Part shown: in pieces, positions 18,991 to 27,994 of the stretch
How the letters are laid out: each line of letters starts with the position of its first letter
How positions within the stretch are numbered: the first letter of the stretch is position 1
Origin: Rhodobacterales bacterium
GTDB taxonomy: Bacteria > Pseudomonadota > Alphaproteobacteria > Rhodobacterales > Rhodobacteraceae
Direction of reading: 5' to 3'
Assembly (NCBI GenBank): GCA_009993005.1
Contig: JAACUH010000059.1
Location: 1 to 64,000 of the forward strand
DNA: 64,000 bases
The notes under the pieces: generated by a model
The model's database searches: none
The model's input: the letters and a program-made list of their open reading frames with translations, nothing else
What the model was told of the DNA's origin: nothing
Position numbers and translations under genes: made by a program

Positions 18991-20861
18991 TCGGCCGCCA
19001 CCTCCTGGCCGATGGCGGCGCAAAGCGTGACCTCAAAGGCCGCGCCGCCCAGATCGCCCTGCACCAGCGCCAGCGTGCCATCGAAATCCTTCACGATATT
19101 GTAGCTGATCGACAGCCCGAGGCCGAGCCCGTTGCCCACGCCCTTGGTCGAAAAGAACGGGTCAAAGATCCGCGCCGCGATGGCCTGCGGCACGCCCGGG
19201 CCCGCATCCTCGACCCGCAACACGACATGCGCCCCCTGCGCCTGCGCGCTCAGCCGGATGCGGCGGTCGGGCTGGCCCGCGACGGCATCCGCGGCATTGG
19301 TCAGCAGGTTCACCAGCACCTGTTGCAGCCGCACCGGCCCCGCCCGCACCAGCGGCAGGTCGGGCGCGAGCGCGACGCTCAGGTCCACCCCGATCTGGCG
19401 CAGCCGGGGGCCGGCGATTTCCTGCGCGGCCTCGACGGTATCGGCCACATCGACCGCGACCAGCCGTTGCCCCGGTCGCCGGCCAAAGGTGTGCAGCCGC
19501 CGCGCGATCGCCCCGATGCGGTCGGCCATCGCGAGAATCCGCTCGAGCGCGGTCTGCGCCTCGGCCGGCCGGTCACGGGCCAGCAGGGTGACGGCATTCT
19601 CGGCATAGTTGCGCAATGCACCCAGCGGCTGGTTCACCTCATGGCCCAGCGCCGCCGACATCTGGCCGAGCGCCGCAAGCTTGGCCGCCTGCACCAGATC
19701 ATCCTGGGCGCGGCGCAGCGACGCCTCGGCCTGCCGCCGCTCGGTCACCTCGGCCTCCAGAGCCTCGTTCACCGCGGCCAGTTCGCGCGTGCGCTCCTGC
19801 ACCCGGGTCTCGAGCTGTGCCTGCGCCGCCGCCTGTAGCACCAGCCGGTCGCGCAGGCGGGCGCGGCGTTGCAACACCACCGCCGCCGCCATCGCCACCA
19901 GCGCCAGCGCAAGCACCGTGCCGACCGTGAGCGTCAGCGCCTGCGCGCGCGCCGGCGCGGTATCCTGCAGCACGGTAAGGGTCCAGCCCGCGTCGGGCAT
20001 CGTCGCCGAAACGGCCAGATATTCGCGCCGCTCGCCGCCGGCCTGCCCACGATCCGCCATCTGCCACAGCGTATGCCCGTCCGGCCCCGCACCGGCGGTC
20101 AGCGGCAGGTCAAAGAGGCGCGCATCGGCATAGCGCCGCGTCGCCGCCAGAAGCGCGGCGCCCGCGTCATCGAGCGGCCGCGTGCGGCCGAACCGCCAAT
20201 CGGGGTTGGATGACAGGAACACCACGCCCTGCGGGTCGGTGACGACCACCTGATACTCCGCCCCGGTCCATGTCGCCTCGACAGCATCGACATCGACCTT
20301 GACGGCAACCACGCCCAGCACGCGCCCGCCATCGCGGATCGGTGCGCCGAAATAGTAGCCACGCTTGAGCGATGTTGTCCCCAGCGCGTAAAAGCTGCCT
20401 GCGCCGGTCTGGACCGCATCGCTGAAATAGGGGCGAAATGCAAAGTTGCCGCCGACAAAACTGGTCGGCAGGTCGTGGTTGCTGGCCGCGCGGGTCAGCC
20501 CCTGCGCATCCATCACATAGATGTCCGAGGCCCCCAGAACGCCGGTCACATCCTTGAGAAACCGGTTGGCCTGCGCGATCAGGGCGGGGTCGTCGGGTGC
20601 CTCGGCCAGCGCGCGGATCTGCGGCTGATCGGCCAGCAGCGGCGGCAGCCTTTCGAAGCGTTCGAGATAGCCGTCAAGCGCGGTGGTGGCCAATTGCACG
20701 GTGCCGCCGGCCCGCCCGGCGGTTTCGCCCAGATAGGCCCGCGTCGCCTGCCCATGGACGAGCGCCGCAATCGTGACCAGCACGGCCAGCCCAAGGCCGA
20801 CCGACGCGAGGCGCCCGGCGAGACGGTAAGACGCTTTGGGGTTGCGGTGGGCCAAGGTCAT
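18987..20861 (-). CDS. Sensor histidine kinase, DctB-like, with periplasmic Cache-type sensor
   Basis: A 624-residue membrane kinase. One membrane segment at about residues 20-37 and a second at about 308-330 enclose a periplasmic domain of some 270 residues with the double-Cache pattern of DctB (for example 'GVLGASDIYVMDAQGLTRAASN'). A coiled linker follows, then the HisKA box with His407 (ALGHEVNQPLGALRNYAENA), and a HATPase domain near the C-terminus (GPGVPQAIAARIFDPFFSTK; GLGLSISYNIV). It is translationally coupled to the response-regulator gene. It presumably senses the acid imported by the TAXI-TRAP system; this is inference from position. Confidence 0.88.
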
Positions 20862-21063
20862 GGCACGACGCTAGCACCGCAGGGTGGCGCGCGGCAATCG
20901 CGGGCCCGACGTTGCACATCTACTCATCCGCCATTTCGCCGGTGGCAAGGCGGGCGGTGGTGTCTTGGCGCAGGTGACGGCAGAGGTCACGCGGCCGCCC
21001 GCGATCTCAAGGGGTGGCGCGACCGCGCCGGTGATGGCCTCGTGCCGCGCGCCGACATGGCAC

Positions 21064-21100
21064 GGTTCGGCGATCCGGTTCGGCGATCCGGTTCGGCGAT
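21064..21100 (+). repeat. 13-bp tandem repeat, about 2.8 copies, intergenic
   Basis: GGTTCGGCGATCC is repeated twice exactly and then for 11 bases. It lies in the 266-base gap between the end of the LacI-type regulator gene and the start of the sensor kinase gene (both minus strand). Nothing else recognisable was seen in the gap. Confidence 0.85.
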
Positions 21101-21127
21101 GATGACAGGGGCGAGGATCAGCCCGGC

Positions 21128-22210
21128 CTATTCCTCGGGCAGGTTCTCGCGAAAGATCGCCTGCAGGCGCGGCGGCAGCGGGGCATGGGTGCCTCCCCTG
21201 ACCGACGCGACAAGCGTGGCAAGCGCCTCGCGCGCTTCGGCCTTGGCGTTCTGGTCGATGACCGCGTCGAGCGTCCCGTCAAGCAGCAGCGCCTTGTTGC
21301 CCTCGGTGGCATCATGGGCAATCAGCACCACCCGCCCGTCCATGCCCCGCGACTTGACCGCGCGCGCGATGCCGCTGGTGGCGCCGCCGACATTGTAGAT
21401 CGCGGTGAGGTCGGGGTGTTTGTCGAGCAGCGCGATGGCCTCGCGATAGGCGGTATCGCGGTCATCGAGCACCTCGCGCAATTCCACGATCTGGAGGCCT
21501 GGAAACTCCTCGTGCAGGATCTGGCGAAAGCCCATCTCGCGTTCCTGATGCCCGCGATAGGACAGTGACCCGGCAAAGAGCGCGACCTTGCCCGCGGTCT
21601 GCGCGCCCAGAAACCGCCCCATGAGATAGCCGGCAAGCCGCCCCGCCTGCCGGTTGTCGGTGCCGATATAGGCGACGCGCGGCACGTTCTGGATGTCGGA
21701 TGCCAGCGTGACGATGCGTGTTCCGCGCAGCGCCAGCGCGCGGATCGCCTCGCGCACGACAGGATGGTCGAGCGCCACGATCCCCACCCCGTCAATGCGG
21801 TCGTCCATCGCGACAAGCCGCCGCGCGAGAAGCTGCGGATCGAACCCCTCGATCGTCTCGACCCGGCATTCGACGGCAAAGAGCAGCCGCGCCTGCTGTT
21901 CGATCTCGGTCTGCAGCATCCGGATGAATGCATTGGTCCCGGCCGGCAAGAGAAACGCCAGCCGGACAAAGCGCCGCTCGGGCCCATCGGAGGGGGCGGG
22001 CGTGTCAGAGAAATAGCCCAGCCTTTCGGCCACGCCCATGACGTGATCGCGGGTCAGGCTGCGCACGCCGCCACGGTTGTTGACCACCCGGTCCACAGTG
22101 GCTGACGAAACGCCGGCCTCTCTCGCTATGTCTGACAGGGTCGCGCGCAACAGGGTTTTCGCAGTCCAGCCGGGGCCGGCGGCGCTGCCCCCGGCGATGA
22201 CGTCAATCAA
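21128..22210 (-). CDS. LacI-family transcriptional regulator
   Basis: A protein of up to 360 residues. A LacI-type HTH is at residues 24-48 (TLSDIAREAGVSSATVDRVV), with the hinge and a periplasmic-binding-protein-like effector domain behind it (for example 'RVAYIGTDNRQAGRLAGYLMG'). No ATG lies before the HTH, so a TTG start is needed. TTG 22208-22210 is used here; another TTG sits about 20 codons further in. The effector domain resembles regulators of ribose/inositol-type sugar operons. It is divergent from the Gfo/Idh-MocD operon and probably controls it. Confidence 0.82.
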   Translation of the reverse strand: MIDVIAGGSAAGPGWTAKTLLRATLSDIAREAGVSSATVDRVVNNRGGVRSLTRDHVMGVAERLGYFSDTPAPSDGPERRFVRLAFLLPAGTNAFIRMLQTEIEQQARLLFAVECRVETIEGFDPQLLARRLVAMDDRIDGVGIVALDHPVVREAIRALALRGTRIVTLASDIQNVPRVAYIGTDNRQAGRLAGYLMGRFLGAQTAGKVALFAGSLSYRGHQEREMGFRQILHEEFPGLQIVELREVLDDRDTAYREAIALLDKHPDLTAIYNVGGATSGIARAVKSRGMDGRVVLIAHDATEGNKALLLDGTLDAVIDQNAKAEAREALATLVASVRGGTHAPLPPRLQAIFRENLPEE

Positions 22211-22234
22211 TCATCTTGATGTGTTTCCCTGCAA

Positions 22235-22246
22235 GCGAATTCTCGC
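22235..22246. promoter_or_regulatory. Candidate operator for the LacI-type regulator
   Basis: GCGA-ATTC-TCGC, an interrupted inverted repeat (GCGA/TCGC arms), lies 25 bases upstream of the regulator's TTG start in a stretch (22211-22450) clearly richer in A and T than the surroundings. Position and symmetry fit a LacI-type operator, but no second copy was found. Confidence 0.3.
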
Positions 22247-22473
22247 AAATACGGCTGCCCCATCACAGATCCATCATTCTGATGTAGAAATATCCCGACT
22301 TCGCGCCATGTTTTGTCGGGCCCTGGCAGGCAATCTCGGGAATGCTGACCGGATCCGCACCACGCTCGAATATCAATATGATGCCTTACATCACAAAATG
22401 ATTGACCACATGATGCGAATCGAAGGACAACTTGTCATAGGCTCTGAGGAGAGGGCCGGTGGGAGGGTTTCAC

Positions 22474-22761
22474 ATGATCGGTCGTCGCATGGCGCAGCGC
22501 GGGTTGCTGTCAACCGGCGTCAGTCCCGGTCTCCATGGCGGGGCTCTGCCGGGCGCGCCGCGTCGCATCGGGCAGGCCCGGGCGCAGCACCTCGCCTCCG
22601 GCATGATCGGCGGGCCGACCGGATTTCCCGGCGCCGCGCGCGCGCCCAAGGCGGCGGGCAACGTGCCCGCGCGGATCATGCGGCGCACCGGCGTGGACAG
22701 GATCATCGCGGCGGCGCAGGCCAACACGACCGCCTGGCCCAGGATTGTCGATCCGGTCTGA
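22474..22761 (+). pseudogene. Probable remnant of a sugar ABC transporter binding protein (C-terminal part)
   Basis: A 95-codon frame from ATG 22474 ends at TGA 22759-22761, inside a perfect terminator-like inverted repeat. The last 35 codons (GNVPARIMRRTGVDRIIAAA, then QANTTAWPRIVDPV) read like the C-terminus of a ribose/inositol-type periplasmic binding protein. The first 60 do not resemble any protein, and there is no signal peptide. A divergent LacI regulator and downstream sugar enzymes fit the idea that a binding-protein gene once stood here and was mostly deleted. The assignment is by eye and tentative. Confidence 0.3.
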
Positions 22762-22809
22762 CCTCCCTGGCAGACCGGATCTACGGGGGAGGGGCCGCAA
22801 GGCCCCTCC
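22750..22809 (+). terminator. Two successive terminator-like hairpins
   Basis: First, GATCCGGTCTG (22750-22760) and CAGACCGGATC (22771-22781) form a perfect 11-bp stem with a 10-base loop that straddles the stop codon of the preceding frame. Second, a GC-rich stem at 22788-22796 and 22801-22809 closes a GCAA tetraloop. No T-run follows either. Both look like a preserved end-of-gene structure. Confidence 0.5.
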
Positions 22810-23079
22810 TGTCTGACCACCCCCGCCCGAAAAGTGACCGATGACCCGATCCCTGCCCTTTGAGCCGTTCCGCCACGCCGCCATCGGGCCGGCGCGGGCG
22901 ATCACGCTGCCGCCGGTCCTGTGGATGGCGTCCAAGGCGTTCAGGCCGGTGGCGGAATGGCAGGCGACGGGCGCCGCTGATGTTGCTGATCCTGCTCGCG
23001 GGGCTGGTGGGTGTGCCGGCCCGGCTGCATGTCTTTGGCCGCGGCGGCGCCAGGCTCATTGGATGAGAGGGAGGAGAGA
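22810..23079 (+). other. Non-coding or decayed stretch before the dehydrogenase gene
   Basis: No frame here has convincing protein character. Within it a short hydrophobic frame from ATG 22980 ([20 protein letters not shown]) could be the tail of a vanished membrane permease. Taken with the fragment at 22474, the whole of 22470-23079 looks like the scar of a deleted sugar ABC transporter. GAGGGAGGAGAG at 23066-23078 is the ribosome-binding site of the next gene. Confidence 0.3.
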
Positions 23080-24171
23080 ATGATCGATCTGATGGGGTTC
23101 GCCCCTGACCCCGAGGTCCGCAGCAAAAACCTGCGGATCGGCGCCATCGGCGCGGGCATGATCATGGCGGAATGCCACCTTGCCGCCTACCGGCAGGCCG
23201 GCTTCCCCGTCGCCGCCATCGCCAGCCGGACGAAGGCGCGCGCGCAGGCTGTGGCCGACCGCTATGGCATCGCCGTCGTGCATGACACGCCCGAGGCGCT
23301 GATCGCGGACCCCGCGATCGAGATCCTCGACATCGCCTACCCGCCCGACCAGCAGCCCGCGCTGATCCGCGCCGCGCTGGCACAGCCACATATCAGGGGG
23401 ATCCTCGCGCAGAAACCGCTCGCCCTGACGCTGGCCGAGGCTATCGCCCTGCGCGATGAGGCGGCGGCGGCGGGCAAGGTGCTGAGCGTGAACCAGAACA
23501 TGCGCTATGACCAGTCGATGCGCGTGCTCAAACAGATCCTCGACCGCGGCGATCTGGGCGAGATCGTGTTCGCGCAGATCGACATGCACGCGATCCCGCA
23601 TTGGCAGGGGTTCCTTGCGGCCTATGACCGCCTGACACTCGCCAACATGAGCGTGCATCACCTCGACGTGCTGCGGTTTCTCTTTGGCGAGGTGGCCGAG
23701 ATCACGACGACCACCCGCACCGACCCGCGCACGACCTTTGCGCATCGTGACGGCATCACGGTCAGCACGCTGCGCTTTGCCTCCGGCGTGCTGGCGCTGT
23801 CACTCGAGGATGTGTGGTCCGGCCCGCGCGCCGCGGACTACAAGGACGACCAGCACATCGGCTGGCGGGTCGAAGGGACCGAGGGCACCGCCCGCGGCAC
23901 CATCGGCTGGCCCACCGGCGTGGCCTCGACCCTGTCCTATGCCAGCCGCAAGACCACCGGCGGCGACTGGGTGACGCCGACATGGGACACGATGTGGTTT
24001 CCCGACGCCTTTGTCGGCGTGATGGAGCAGTTGCAGCACGCCATCGCAACCGGCACGCCGCCCGCGCTGTCGGTGGCCGACAATGTGAAGACTGTCGCGC
24101 TGATCGAGGCGGGATACCTGTCGATGGCCGAACAGCGCACCGTCAGACTATCCGAAATATCAACAGAATGA
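23080..24171 (+). CDS. Gfo/Idh/MocA-family NAD(P)-dependent dehydrogenase
   Basis: A 363-residue sugar or cyclitol dehydrogenase. The N-terminal Rossmann signature is '[18 protein letters not shown]' near residues 22-39. The catalytic-loop lysine is in 'AQKPLALT', in the position of the EKP motif. The active-site histidine is in '[15 protein letters not shown]'. The ATG follows a strong GAGGAGAG; an upstream in-frame start is possible but lacks support. It is the first intact gene of a plus-strand operon with a DUF4432 protein, MocD- and MocE-like proteins and a PanB homologue. MocA of rhizopine catabolism belongs to the same family. Confidence 0.88.
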   Translation: MIDLMGFAPDPEVRSKNLRIGAIGAGMIMAECHLAAYRQAGFPVAAIASRTKARAQAVADRYGIAVVHDTPEALIADPAIEILDIAYPPDQQPALIRAALAQPHIRGILAQKPLALTLAEAIALRDEAAAAGKVLSVNQNMRYDQSMRVLKQILDRGDLGEIVFAQIDMHAIPHWQGFLAAYDRLTLANMSVHHLDVLRFLFGEVAEITTTTRTDPRTTFAHRDGITVSTLRFASGVLALSLEDVWSGPRAADYKDDQHIGWRVEGTEGTARGTIGWPTGVASTLSYASRKTTGGDWVTPTWDTMWFPDAFVGVMEQLQHAIATGTPPALSVADNVKTVALIEAGYLSMAEQRTVRLSEISTE

Positions 24172-24591
24172 GCGCGCAGGCCGCCATCTTCCGGTCCGGC
24201 GTCTTGACCGGCTGTTTCCCCCACGGGCGCGTCATTGGCGCGCAGCGCGTCCGCAGCCACGGCCTGACCACCCGGAGCGAAGGGATGCGCGACCCGGAGA
24301 ACAGGCGGCAAGAACGGTTCGACGCGCGGGCAGGCCTTGCCTGTCGCGGGCTCGGGGCCATGGCGCGATGCGCGGGGGATCAGGGGGGCGCGCCATGATC
24401 TCTACCTGCACCGGCTGGGGCAAGGGCACGCCGACATCGTGGAACATCGGGAGAGGGACGGGTCAAAGACCTGTCTTGAGGACGCGATCCGCGCGCATGG
24501 CTTGTAAAGCCGGGCCCGCTGGCCGACAAAATGAGCCAAAGCCCACAGGGTCCGCACCCCGCGCGCGGCCCCGACCAGCCAAGGATCCGAG
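24172..24591 (+). other. 420-base gap with a possible gene remnant
   Basis: No intact gene is visible. A frame ending at the TAA near 24508 gives a plausible C-terminal protein tail (RHDLYLHRLGQGHADIVEHR, then an acidic 'CLEDAIRAHGL' end) with no start and no recognised family. An inverted repeat CATGGCGCG/CGCGCCATG encloses about 25 bases near 24359-24401. The stretch may be another deletion scar in the sugar operon. Confidence 0.3.
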
Positions 24592-25800
24592 ATGACCACG
24601 CTCTATGACCAGACCCTGACCCGCGCGCAGATCATGGCGCGCACCGGCAGCCTTGCCGCCTTTGGCGGGGTGCGGCTGATGACCTTGTCCGACGGGCTCG
24701 AGCGCGGGGTGCGGATGCTCGAGTTCCGCACCGGGTCAGGGCTGCGCTTTACCGTGCTGCTCGACCGGGGGATGGACATCGCCGAGGTCGAACACAAGGG
24801 CCGCGCGATCGGCTGGCAGTCGCCCACGGGCTTTCGCCACCCCGCCTTTTACGAACCCGAAGGCGAGGATGGGCTGGGCTTTACCCGGTCCTTCAGCGGC
24901 TTTCTGGCGACCTGCGGGCTCGACCATATCCTCGGGCCCGAGGACGTCCCCGCGCTCAACTACAACTACCCCCGCCGCGCCACCGCCCGCCACGGGCTGC
25001 ACGGGCGCATCGCCAATATTCCCGCCCGCCTCACCGGCTACGGCGAGCGGTGGGAGGGCGACCGCTGCATCCTGTGGGCCGAGGGCACCGTGGTGCAGGC
25101 CGCGCTCTTTGGCGAGGTGCTGCACCTGCACCGCCGGATCGAGGCCGATCTGGGCGGCGACACCATCCGCCTCAGCGACCGGGTGGTCAACGCGGGCTTT
25201 CAGCCGACACCGCATATGTTCTTCTACCATGTCAACATCGGCCATCCGGTGATCGACGAGGGCGCGCGCTATGTGGCGCCCCTGCGCGATGTGATCTGGG
25301 CGAGCCATGCGGAGCGCTACCGTGCGCAGGGCGTGGGCTACCGCAGCCTGCCCGCGCCGCAGATGGGTTTTGCCGAACAGGTGTGGGAGCATGACATGGC
25401 CGCCGACGCCGCCGGCCATGTGCCCGTCGCCGTCATCAACGACCGCATCGCGCTGGGGATCGAGATGACGACGCGCAAGGATCAGCTTCCCTGCGCCTAC
25501 CAATGGCAGAACTTTCAGGCCGGGCATTACGTGATGGGGATCGAACCCTCGACCCATCATGTGCTGGGCAACAATGCCGCCCGCGCACGCGGCGAGATGA
25601 TCTGGCTCGGCGCCGGCGAGGGGCGCGATTACGTGGCGGCCTTTCGGGTGCTCGACGGGGCGGATGCCATCGCCGCCGCGCAAGACCGCATCCGCGCGGT
25701 GCAGGACCAGCCCGACACCGACTTTCCCGCGCCGAGCGGCACATTCCCCCCGCTCACCGGGCGCGCACAACCCCCAGCACAAGAGGTCAAGGACGCATGA
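24592..25800 (+). CDS. DUF4432 family protein (aldose 1-epimerase-like fold)
   Basis: A 402-residue protein of the DUF4432 family, structurally related to galactose mutarotase. Typical sequence features are 'LLDRGMDIAEVEHKGRAIGW' near residues 56-75, 'GLDHILGP' and 'RHGLHGRIANIPA' near residues 135-147 with conserved histidines, and 'HMFFYHVNIGHPV' in the second half. Members sit beside Gfo/Idh dehydrogenases in sugar and uronate operons and are presumed to interconvert anomers or lactone forms. The stop overlaps the next gene's start as ATGA. Confidence 0.85.
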   Translation: MTTLYDQTLTRAQIMARTGSLAAFGGVRLMTLSDGLERGVRMLEFRTGSGLRFTVLLDRGMDIAEVEHKGRAIGWQSPTGFRHPAFYEPEGEDGLGFTRSFSGFLATCGLDHILGPEDVPALNYNYPRRATARHGLHGRIANIPARLTGYGERWEGDRCILWAEGTVVQAALFGEVLHLHRRIEADLGGDTIRLSDRVVNAGFQPTPHMFFYHVNIGHPVIDEGARYVAPLRDVIWASHAERYRAQGVGYRSLPAPQMGFAEQVWEHDMAADAAGHVPVAVINDRIALGIEMTTRKDQLPCAYQWQNFQAGHYVMGIEPSTHHVLGNNAARARGEMIWLGAGEGRDYVAAFRVLDGADAIAAAQDRIRAVQDQPDTDFPAPSGTFPPLTGRAQPPAQEVKDA

Positions 25801-26873
25801 CAGCGACCACCGATCCCCATATCCGCGACTATTCCCTCACCGGGACCGACACCGCGCGGGCCAAGGCCACGGGCCTGGCCAACGCCGAATGGTATCACAC
25901 CGACGTGCCGCGCAAGGTGATGAAGGACCTGATGCAGCGGCGCGACGGCCCGGCGATCCGCGATACCGCGATCTGGTTCGCGGTTCTGGGCCTGTCGGCC
26001 TGGGGCGGGATCGCGTTCTGGGGGACATGGGGCGCGGTGCCGTTCTGGCTGATCTATGGCGTCATGTATGGCTCTGCCTGCGACAGTCGCTGGCACGAAT
26101 GCGGCCATGGCACGGCCTTTCGCACCGGCTGGATGAATGACGTGGTCTATCAGATCGCGTCGTTCATGGTGGTGCGCAACCCGGTCACCTGGCGGTGGAG
26201 CCACGCGCGCCACCATACCGACACGATCATCGTGGGCCGCGACCCGGAAATCGCCTGCATGCGGCCGCCCAATGTCTTTCGCCTGCTGATGGCCTATGCC
26301 GGGGTGATCGACATGGCCGAGAGCATCCGCGGCATCGCCCGGCAGGCGGGCGGCACGCTGACCGACGGGGAAAAGGACTATATCCCCGAAAGCGAGCGGC
26401 CCAAGGCGATCCTTGTGGCGCGGGTGCATATGGCGATCTATGCGGCGACGCTGGCGCTGGCGCTGGCGACATGGTCCTGGATCCCGCTGATGCTGATCGG
26501 CGGCCCGCGCATCTATGGCGCCTGGCACATGCTGATGACCGGGCTGATCCAGCATTGCGGGCTGGCCGAGAATGTGACCGACCACCGGCTCAATTCGCGC
26601 ACCGTCTACATGAACCCGGTCAGCCGCTGGATCTACTGGAACATGAACTACCACGTGGAACACCACATGTTCCCGATGGTGCCCTATCACGCGCTGCCGC
26701 GCCTGCATGAGGTACTCAAACACGATCTGCCGGCCGCGAACCCGTCGATCTGGGACGCCTACCGCGAGGCGATCCCCGCCGTGCTGCGCCAGGCGCGCGA
26801 GCCCGACTATTACATCCGCAAACCCCTGCCGGCCACGGCGCAACCCTACAAGATGGATACAGTGAATGTCTGA
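25797..26873 (+). CDS. MocD-like membrane oxygenase (fatty-acid-desaturase fold)
   Basis: A 358-residue protein with the three histidine clusters of the membrane di-iron desaturase/hydroxylase superfamily: HECGH (100-104), HARHH (136-140) and HVEHH (286-290), plus several hydrophobic helices. In rhizobial rhizopine catabolism, MocD of this family works with the Rieske ferredoxin MocE and a reductase to remove an O-methyl group. Here a Rieske ferredoxin gene follows with an 8-base overlap, and a MocA-family dehydrogenase lies upstream. I infer a hydroxylase or O-demethylase acting on a methylated sugar or cyclitol, rather than a lipid desaturase. The start was set at ATG 25797 because it overlaps the previous stop and matches the family N-terminus. 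Confidence 0.8.
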   Translation: MTATTDPHIRDYSLTGTDTARAKATGLANAEWYHTDVPRKVMKDLMQRRDGPAIRDTAIWFAVLGLSAWGGIAFWGTWGAVPFWLIYGVMYGSACDSRWHECGHGTAFRTGWMNDVVYQIASFMVVRNPVTWRWSHARHHTDTIIVGRDPEIACMRPPNVFRLLMAYAGVIDMAESIRGIARQAGGTLTDGEKDYIPESERPKAILVARVHMAIYAATLALALATWSWIPLMLIGGPRIYGAWHMLMTGLIQHCGLAENVTDHRLNSRTVYMNPVSRWIYWNMNYHVEHHMFPMVPYHALPRLHEVLKHDLPAANPSIWDAYREAIPAVLRQAREPDYYIRKPLPATAQPYKMDTVNV

Positions 26874-27183
26874 CCCCGTTTGGACCGATGTCTGCGACCT
26901 GGACGAAATCGACGAAGAAGATGTGATGCGCTTTGACCATGACGGGCGCACCTTTGCGATCTACCGCGCGCCGGATGGCACGCCCTTTGCCACCGACGGG
27001 CTCTGCTCGCACGAACATGTGCATCTGGCAGGCGGGCTGGTGATGGATGACACCATCGAATGCCCCAAGCACAACGGCCGGTTCAACTATCGCACCGGGG
27101 CCGCGCTGCGTGCGCCGGTCTGCGTCAACCTTGCCACCTATCCGGCCCGCATCGCGGACGGGCGTATCGAAATCCTGATCTGA
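26866..27183 (+). CDS. MocE-like Rieske [2Fe-2S] ferredoxin
   Basis: A 105-residue soluble Rieske protein. The cluster ligands are Cys47 and His49 (GLCSHEHVHLAGG) and Cys66 and His69 (ECPKHNGRF). It has no membrane anchor or signal peptide, so it is a bacterial-type electron-transfer ferredoxin for an oxygenase. It overlaps the MocD-like gene by 8 bases, a strong hint that it reduces that enzyme. No reductase (MocF) gene lies in the window, so reducing power must come from elsewhere. Confidence 0.9.
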   Translation: MSDPVWTDVCDLDEIDEEDVMRFDHDGRTFAIYRAPDGTPFATDGLCSHEHVHLAGGLVMDDTIECPKHNGRFNYRTGAALRAPVCVNLATYPARIADGRIEILI

Positions 27184-27193
27184 CGAGGCCCCC

Positions 27194-27994
27194 ATGACCC
27201 GCACCCGCCCCCTGACCATTGCCGAGTTGCGCGCCCGCAAGGGGCGGGGCCAGCTCACCATGCTGCGCGTCCTCACGCTCGACGAGGCGGCGGCGGCCGA
27301 GGCGGCGGGGATCGACATCGTCTCTGCCCCCTTCGATCTGGTGAGCCACCCGCGCTACCGCACCGTCGCCCCCGGTCTGTTCAGCATGACCGGCGTGGAC
27401 CACCGCGAGGCCGGCACGCGCGAGGATTACCTGCGTTTCGCCGGGCGCGCGCTGCTGGCGGGGGCGGACGCGCTCTATTGCTCGGCCGGGCTCGACACCG
27501 TGCGCTATCTGGCGGGCGAACATATCCCGGTGGTGGGTCATGTCGGCCTTGTCCCCAGCCGCGCCACCTGGACCGGCGGTTTTCGCGCGGTGGGCAAGAC
27601 GGCGGACAGCGCCCTGGCGCTTTACCGCGAATGCCTGGCCTATGAGGAGGCCGGGGCCTTTGCTGTCGAGATCGAGGTCGTGCCACCCGAGGTCGCCAGC
27701 GCCATCAGCGCGCGGATGAAATCGCTGCTCTTGTGGTCGATGGGCGCGGGCGCGGGCTGCGATGCGCAGTATCTCTTTGCGATGGACATTCTGGGCGATC
27801 ACACCGACCACATGCCGCGCCATTCCAAAGTCTATCGCAACTTTGCCGCCGAATATGCGCGCCTCCAGCAGGAACGCATCGCGGCCTTTTCCGAATTCAA
27901 GGCCGATGTTGACGCTGGCGCCTTTCCCGAACCGCGCCATCTGGTGCAGATGGACGCGGCCGAGCTTGCCGCCTTTCACGCGGCGCTGGACTGA
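27194..27994 (+). CDS. PanB-family (ketopantoate hydroxymethyltransferase-like) protein, atypical
   Basis: A 266-residue TIM-barrel protein with the PanB layout: 'PVVGHVGLVPSRATWTGGF' near residues 112-130, 'EEAGAFAVEIEVVP' near residues 151-164 (the Glu161 position corresponds to the catalytic Glu of E. coli PanB), and a C-terminal PanB-like 'FSEFKADVDAGAFPEPRHL'. Aligned by eye, the metal ligands fail: the Asp84 position is Gly67 (an Asp follows two residues later) and the Glu114 position is Ser97. Its place in a catabolic operon after a probable demethylase also argues against pantothenate synthesis. It may handle a one-carbon unit or cleave a branched acid in reverse; both are speculation. 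Its 3' end overlaps the convergent uxuB-like gene by 19 bases. Confidence 0.75.
   Translation: MTRTRPLTIAELRARKGRGQLTMLRVLTLDEAAAAEAAGIDIVSAPFDLVSHPRYRTVAPGLFSMTGVDHREAGTREDYLRFAGRALLAGADALYCSAGLDTVRYLAGEHIPVVGHVGLVPSRATWTGGFRAVGKTADSALALYRECLAYEEAGAFAVEIEVVPPEVASAISARMKSLLLWSMGAGAGCDAQYLFAMDILGDHTDHMPRHSKVYRNFAAEYARLQQERIAAFSEFKADVDAGAFPEPRHLVQMDAAELAAFHAALD

Noticed and set aside
22781-23059. Minus-strand frame opposite the gap before the Gfo/Idh gene
   Set aside because: Arg-rich composition and no recognisable protein pattern; a shadow of GC-rich sequence.
25797-26873. Acyl-lipid desaturase
   Set aside because: The histidine boxes fit, but the overlap with a Rieske ferredoxin gene and the sugar-operon context point to a MocD-type hydroxylase/demethylase; kept as an alternative only.
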